The notes under the pieces were generated by a model that was not told where the DNA came from, did not search any database, and saw only the letters and a program-made list of their open reading frames with translations. From positions 1 to 13,042 of the forward strand of contig JAIDJS010000109.1 in NCBI GenBank assembly GCA_029052085.1: a stretch of DNA of 13,042 nucleotides. Reading direction: 5' to 3'. This DNA is from Eubacterium sp. GTDB lineage: Bacteria > Bacillota > Clostridia > Oscillospirales > Acutalibacteraceae. Below are positions 10,801 through 13,042 of this stretch, in pieces. Numbering within the stretch: position 1 is the stretch's first letter; each line of letters opens with the position of its first letter. A program made the position numbers and the translations under genes.

Positions 10801-10808
10801 ATCACTCC
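10801..10808 (-). promoter_or_regulatory. Ribosome binding site deciding the rpoB start
   Basis: GGAGTGAT, close to the anti-Shine-Dalgarno complement GGAGGTGAT, ends seven bases before the ATG at 10793. The competing GTG codon at 10805 lies within this site and would have no ribosome binding site of its own at useful distance, so the ATG is preferred. Confidence 0.7.
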
Positions 10809-10937
10809 GTTTCTTTATGTTTTACTGAAAAATGAATACTTTTGTGCTGAAATCAAGCGAAAAAAGCGTTATTTTCCGATTGTTTAAAGCAGCAAAAACC
10901 TGCTGAAAACAAAAATTATCCATTTTAGCGTGCTATT

Positions 10938-10966
10938 ATATTAATATCTAACTTGAAATATGTCAA
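10938..10966 (-). promoter_or_regulatory. Promoter of the rpoB-rpoC transcript
   Basis: A perfect -35 box TTGACA (10961-10966) is followed after exactly 17 bases by TAATAT (10938-10943), four of six matches to the -10 consensus. A full TATAAT lies three bases further on (10935-10940), but at a 20-base spacing. Transcription is expected to start near 10930, giving a leader of about 137 nt. This is the best-formed promoter in the window on the minus strand and fits constitutive sigma-A expression. Confidence 0.7.
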
Positions 10967-11118
10967 GAAAAATATCTGTTTATTTTTAAATTTTTCCAAA
11001 AGTTTTTGTTATGCTGTGCCGTGCGTTTTAAATTTCGGGCAAAATCCGCCTTATTTCCGCTGTTTTCGCTATTGTTTAAATTGTACTATTCCCTGCTCTT
11101 ATTTTTGGTAAAATTGAT

Positions 11119-11146
11119 AATATATTAATATTTTAAACCTTTTCAA
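11119..11146 (-). promoter_or_regulatory. Possible second, distal promoter toward rpoB
   Basis: On the minus strand TTGAAA (11141-11146) and TATATT (11119-11124) are 16 bases apart. If used, it would give a leader of about 320 nt before rpoB. Its -35 overlaps the candidate -35 of the rightward lipoprotein promoter. The region is very AT-rich, so a chance match is quite possible. Confidence 0.25.
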
Positions 11147-11168
11147 AAAAAACATATTGTGGTATTAT
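11140..11168 (+). promoter_or_regulatory. Candidate promoter of the solute-binding lipoprotein gene
   Basis: TTTTCA (11140-11145, four of six to TTGACA) and TATTAT (11163-11168, five of six to TATAAT) are separated by 17 bases. A second TATTAT follows at 11168-11173. The transcript would start near 11175, about 50 nt before the ATG. The weak -35 suggests a modest or activator-dependent promoter, which is inference. Confidence 0.4.
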
Positions 11169-11223
11169 ATTATCATTGAAAAGCTATCGGTATCTGATAT
11201 CTTTAATTATGTGGTGATAGAAT

Positions 11224-12861
11224 ATGAAAAAAAGATTTATAAGCATTTTATTATGCTTGGTTTTGATTGCAGCCGTTTTTGCAGGCTGCGGAAATTCAAA
11301 TAATTATATGGATTTAATTTATCCCTTCGGTGGAAACATCAACAGCTATGATCCTCAGGTTGCATCAACATCGGATGAATTTCTCATTATTGAAAATACA
11401 TTTGAGGGACTTGTTCGCTGCGATGATGAGGGCAACATTACTCCCGGTTGTGCAGAAAGCTGGGATATTACCGAAGCAGGATTGAAATACACATTTCATT
11501 TATACCGCGGACTGAAATGGCATGTCTTTAATTCAGTTAAAGACAGAATGGGCGAGCATTATGATCCGGAGCTGACCGCATTTGACTTTGCATTTGCATT
11601 AAAGCGGGCAGCCGATCCCGCAACGGAAAGCCCGCTTTACTCCACAATTTCAAACATATACAACGCACCTGAAATTAATAAAGGCTGGATAGACAAATCA
11701 CAGCTTGGCGTTAAAGCAATAGACAACTACACTCTGGAGATAACACTGTCTAAGCCTGATAATGGATTTTTGCAGACATTATCAACTGCCGTAGCAATGC
11801 CCTGTAATGAAGAATTCTTCAACAAATCCAACGGCAGATACGGGCTCGGGCTTCAATACATAATGTTTAACGGTCAGTTCCGGGTTACGGATGAGCTTGA
11901 TAATTCATATATATTAAGAAGCTGCTGCGGAGAAAACGGAGCATATAAGGGACCTGCAAAAACAGCTGTATCCAATATAACACTGAAAATTGTTGACGAT
12001 GATGAAAGCCTTGTTGAAAAGCTAAAAAGCGGATATTATGATGCAGCATACATAAGAGGCTATGAAAGCAAGGAGATAGGCGAAAAAAGCGGAATCAGCT
12101 TAGTTCCATACAGTAATACAACCTGGTCATTTCTTTTGAATTCGGGAAACGGCATTTTATCATCCGCCAATGCAAGAAAAGCAATATCGCTTGCGATATC
12201 GGAAATAAACTTTGATGATTTTCCTTATCTTGAAAAGGCAAAGGGCTTTGTTCCTCCCTCCTGCTCAATCGGAAATACTTCCTATACTGAAAACACAAAG
12301 GACATTACCGAAAAAGAAAATGCAGGCAAAGCTGTTTCCCTTTGGAAACAGGCTGTTGAGGCAACCTCATTGTATGATATCGAATTAACCGTTCTGGCTC
12401 CGGAAAATATGGCTGATGAAGCGAAGCTTTTGCTTCAGGGAATTCAAAGCAGTATCGGATCCATTTCAAATGCCGAGGAGGACAAAAAGATTTCTTTTTC
12501 TCTTAAGCTTGAAACGAAATCCGAAAGCGAAATCAAAGCTGCTGTCAGCTCAGGCAATTATGATATTGCACTTTATCCTTTAACTGCAACCGCATCAAGC
12601 CCGGTTTCATTCCTTAAGTCATTTACAGATAATAATGTTACCGGCTTTGATGAAACTGAATTTGCGGCAGCACTGAGCAAAGCCCAGTCCTTAAACACGG
12701 CAGAAGCATGTCTTGAATGTGAAAAAAAGCTTATTGACACACATTGCTATATTCCGTTATTCTACGAATCAAGATATTATGCAGCTGCAAAAGGTGTAAG
12801 CGGTATTCACTTCCATCCCGGCTCGGGCAGAGTAAACTTTGTTAACACAAACAGAAAATAA
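11224..12861 (+). CDS. OppA-like peptide-binding lipoprotein (SBP_bac_5 family)
   Basis: This is a 545-residue extracytoplasmic solute-binding protein of the family serving oligopeptide/dipeptide ABC importers. It has a lipoprotein signal: a basic start (MKKR), a hydrophobic stretch (about 5-20) and the lipobox FAGC with Cys22 as lipid anchor. The mature N-terminus has the family pattern: SYDPQ (41-45), FEGLVRCDDEGNITPGCAESW (60-80), YTFHLYRGLKW (89-99), LTAFDFAFALKRAADP (117-132) and a YTLEITL strand (169-175). The C-terminal IPLFYESRYYAAAKGVSGIH is also typical. Between Trp99 and LTAFDF, where many OppA proteins have a short WSDG-type turn, there are about 17 residues. Nine cysteines besides the anchor are present, many for an exported protein. 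Start: ATG with GTGGTGAT five bases upstream (11211-11218). No permease or ATPase gene is adjacent within the window, so the transporter partner and ligand are unknown; peptide binding is the family expectation only. Confidence 0.9.
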   Translation: MKKRFISILLCLVLIAAVFAGCGNSNNYMDLIYPFGGNINSYDPQVASTSDEFLIIENTFEGLVRCDDEGNITPGCAESWDITEAGLKYTFHLYRGLKWHVFNSVKDRMGEHYDPELTAFDFAFALKRAADPATESPLYSTISNIYNAPEINKGWIDKSQLGVKAIDNYTLEITLSKPDNGFLQTLSTAVAMPCNEEFFNKSNGRYGLGLQYIMFNGQFRVTDELDNSYILRSCCGENGAYKGPAKTAVSNITLKIVDDDESLVEKLKSGYYDAAYIRGYESKEIGEKSGISLVPYSNTTWSFLLNSGNGILSSANARKAISLAISEINFDDFPYLEKAKGFVPPSCSIGNTSYTENTKDITEKENAGKAVSLWKQAVEATSLYDIELTVLAPENMADEAKLLLQGIQSSIGSISNAEEDKKISFSLKLETKSESEIKAAVSSGNYDIALYPLTATASSPVSFLKSFTDNNVTGFDETEFAAALSKAQSLNTAEACLECEKKLIDTHCYIPLFYESRYYAAAKGVSGIHFHPGSGRVNFVNTNRK

Positions 12862-12867
12862 GAAACT

Positions 12868-12901
12868 GACCGGATGACTGCATAGCACGGCATTTCCGGT
12901 C
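12868..12901 (+). terminator. Possible terminator hairpin after the lipoprotein gene
   Basis: Six bases after the stop codon GACCGGA (12868-12874) pairs perfectly with TCCGGTC (12895-12901). Within the 20-nt loop TGC and GCA can pair further. The following bases (TTAACATT) are only weakly U-rich, so termination on the plus strand may be inefficient. On the opposite strand the hairpin is followed by a more U-rich stretch, but no gene is known there to end. Confidence 0.4.
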
Positions 12902-12937
12902 TTAACATTACAAACCCTTAAACATAATCAAAAATGA

Positions 12938-12965
12938 TTGACAGAAAAAATAAGTCGATGATAAT
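12938..12965 (+). promoter_or_regulatory. Promoter of the gene starting at 13013
   Basis: A perfect -35 box TTGACA (12938-12943) is followed after 16 bases by GATAAT (12960-12965), five of six to consensus. The start of transcription would be near 12972, about 40 nt before the ATG. This shows the downstream gene can be transcribed independently of the lipoprotein gene. Confidence 0.6.
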
Positions 12966-12976
12966 TGTATAGAAAA

Positions 12977-12990
12977 TATATAATTATATA
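12977..12990. repeat. 14-bp perfect palindrome in the leader of the last gene
   Basis: TATATAATTATATA reads identically on both strands. It lies just downstream of the expected transcription start and eight bases before the ribosome binding site. It could be an operator, but it contains only A and T and may be chance. Confidence 0.35.
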
Positions 12991-13012
12991 ATAATTTAAG
13001 GAGAATAATATT

Positions 13013-13042
13013 ATGAACGTACTTATTTATGATAATGAAGAA
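13013..13042 (+). CDS. Start of an unidentified gene, possibly a response regulator (partial)
   Basis: Only ten codons are visible before the right edge: MNVLIYDNEE. The gene call rests on AAGGAG at 12998-13003, nine bases before the ATG, and the good promoter at 12938-12965. A short hydrophobic beta strand followed by an acidic cluster is how receiver domains of two-component response regulators begin (compare the family pattern ILIVDDEE). If so, Asp7 would be the first acidic-pocket residue and the second would be Asn8 instead of Asp. Ten residues are too few to assign a family, so the function is a guess; that a gene starts here is fairly sure. Confidence 0.6.
   Translation, partial: MNVLIYDNEE

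Larger units (their letters stand above)
10794..11223. other. 430-bp divergent intergenic region between rpoB and the lipoprotein gene
   Basis: This spacer is AT-rich and has no credible open frame on either strand. On the rpoB side it holds the ribosome binding site, a ~137-nt leader, and the TTGACA promoter at 10938-10966. The leader has a small hairpin at 10890-10905 (CAGCA, six-base loop, TGCTG). Between about 10970 and 11115 I see nothing recognisable. On the other side is a candidate promoter for the lipoprotein gene and its ribosome binding site GTGGTGAT at 11211-11218. There are no stalk-protein genes and no tRNA here. Confidence 0.7.

Noticed and set aside
10794..10805. GTG at 10805 as the rpoB start
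   Set aside because: The codon falls inside the GGAGTGAT ribosome binding site, and MVNVKDVQL from the ATG at 10793 is the usual Firmicute N-terminus.
10851..10868. AAGCG...AGCGTT around 10855-10871 as an inverted repeat
   Set aside because: On inspection the two GCG-containing halves are direct and not inverted, so no hairpin forms.
11209..11217. Mini-ORF ATG TGG TGA just before the lipoprotein gene
   Set aside because: It overlaps the ribosome binding site and has none of its own; two codons are readily explained by chance.

Overview
The window looks like a chromosomal core segment of a low-GC, anaerobic Firmicute of class Clostridia, probably in the Ruminococcaceae/Oscillospiraceae neighbourhood. 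The evidence is the AT-rich intergenic DNA, strong AAGGAGG-type ribosome binding sites, an S12 protein carrying the Firmicute-type N-terminal insert, and a RpoC without the proteobacterial trigger-loop insertion. The taxonomic placement is inference from protein character and not from any database comparison.

Positions 1-10793 are on the minus strand and read rpoB, rpoC, rpsL, rpsG, fusA (right to left in the window). They encode the two large RNA polymerase subunits, ribosomal proteins S12 and S7, and elongation factor G, whose last ~20-30 residues lie beyond the left edge. All five frames are intact and the recognisable catalytic and metal-binding residues are present. rpoB and rpoC are separated by 55 bp with no terminator. 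rpsL has its own promoter, a ~100-nt leader with a long hairpin, and a TTG start. rpsG and fusA follow; rpsG is preceded by a 134-bp spacer containing another hairpin, and only 27 bp separate rpsG from fusA. Together these genes make the transcription and translation machinery and were probably co-expressed from a promoter in front of rpoB plus the internal one in front of rpsL.

Positions 10794-11223 are a 430-bp AT-rich divergent spacer with no gene. It holds the rpoB promoter (perfect TTGACA) and a candidate promoter for the rightward gene. The ribosomal stalk genes (rplJ/rplL) that usually precede rpoB are not there.

Positions 11224-13042 are on the plus strand: a 545-residue OppA-like (SBP_bac_5) solute-binding lipoprotein, a hairpin that may end its transcript, then a well-formed promoter and ribosome binding site for a gene of which only ten codons (MNVLIYDNEE) are visible. 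Those ten residues resemble the start of a response-regulator receiver domain, which is only a weak suggestion.

I found no CRISPR array, insertion sequence, tRNA, rRNA or phage gene. The window is mostly ordinary housekeeping DNA. The points worth a second look are the rpsL leader hairpin, the altered neighbourhood of rpoB and rpsL, and the orphan peptide-binding lipoprotein next to a possible regulator.
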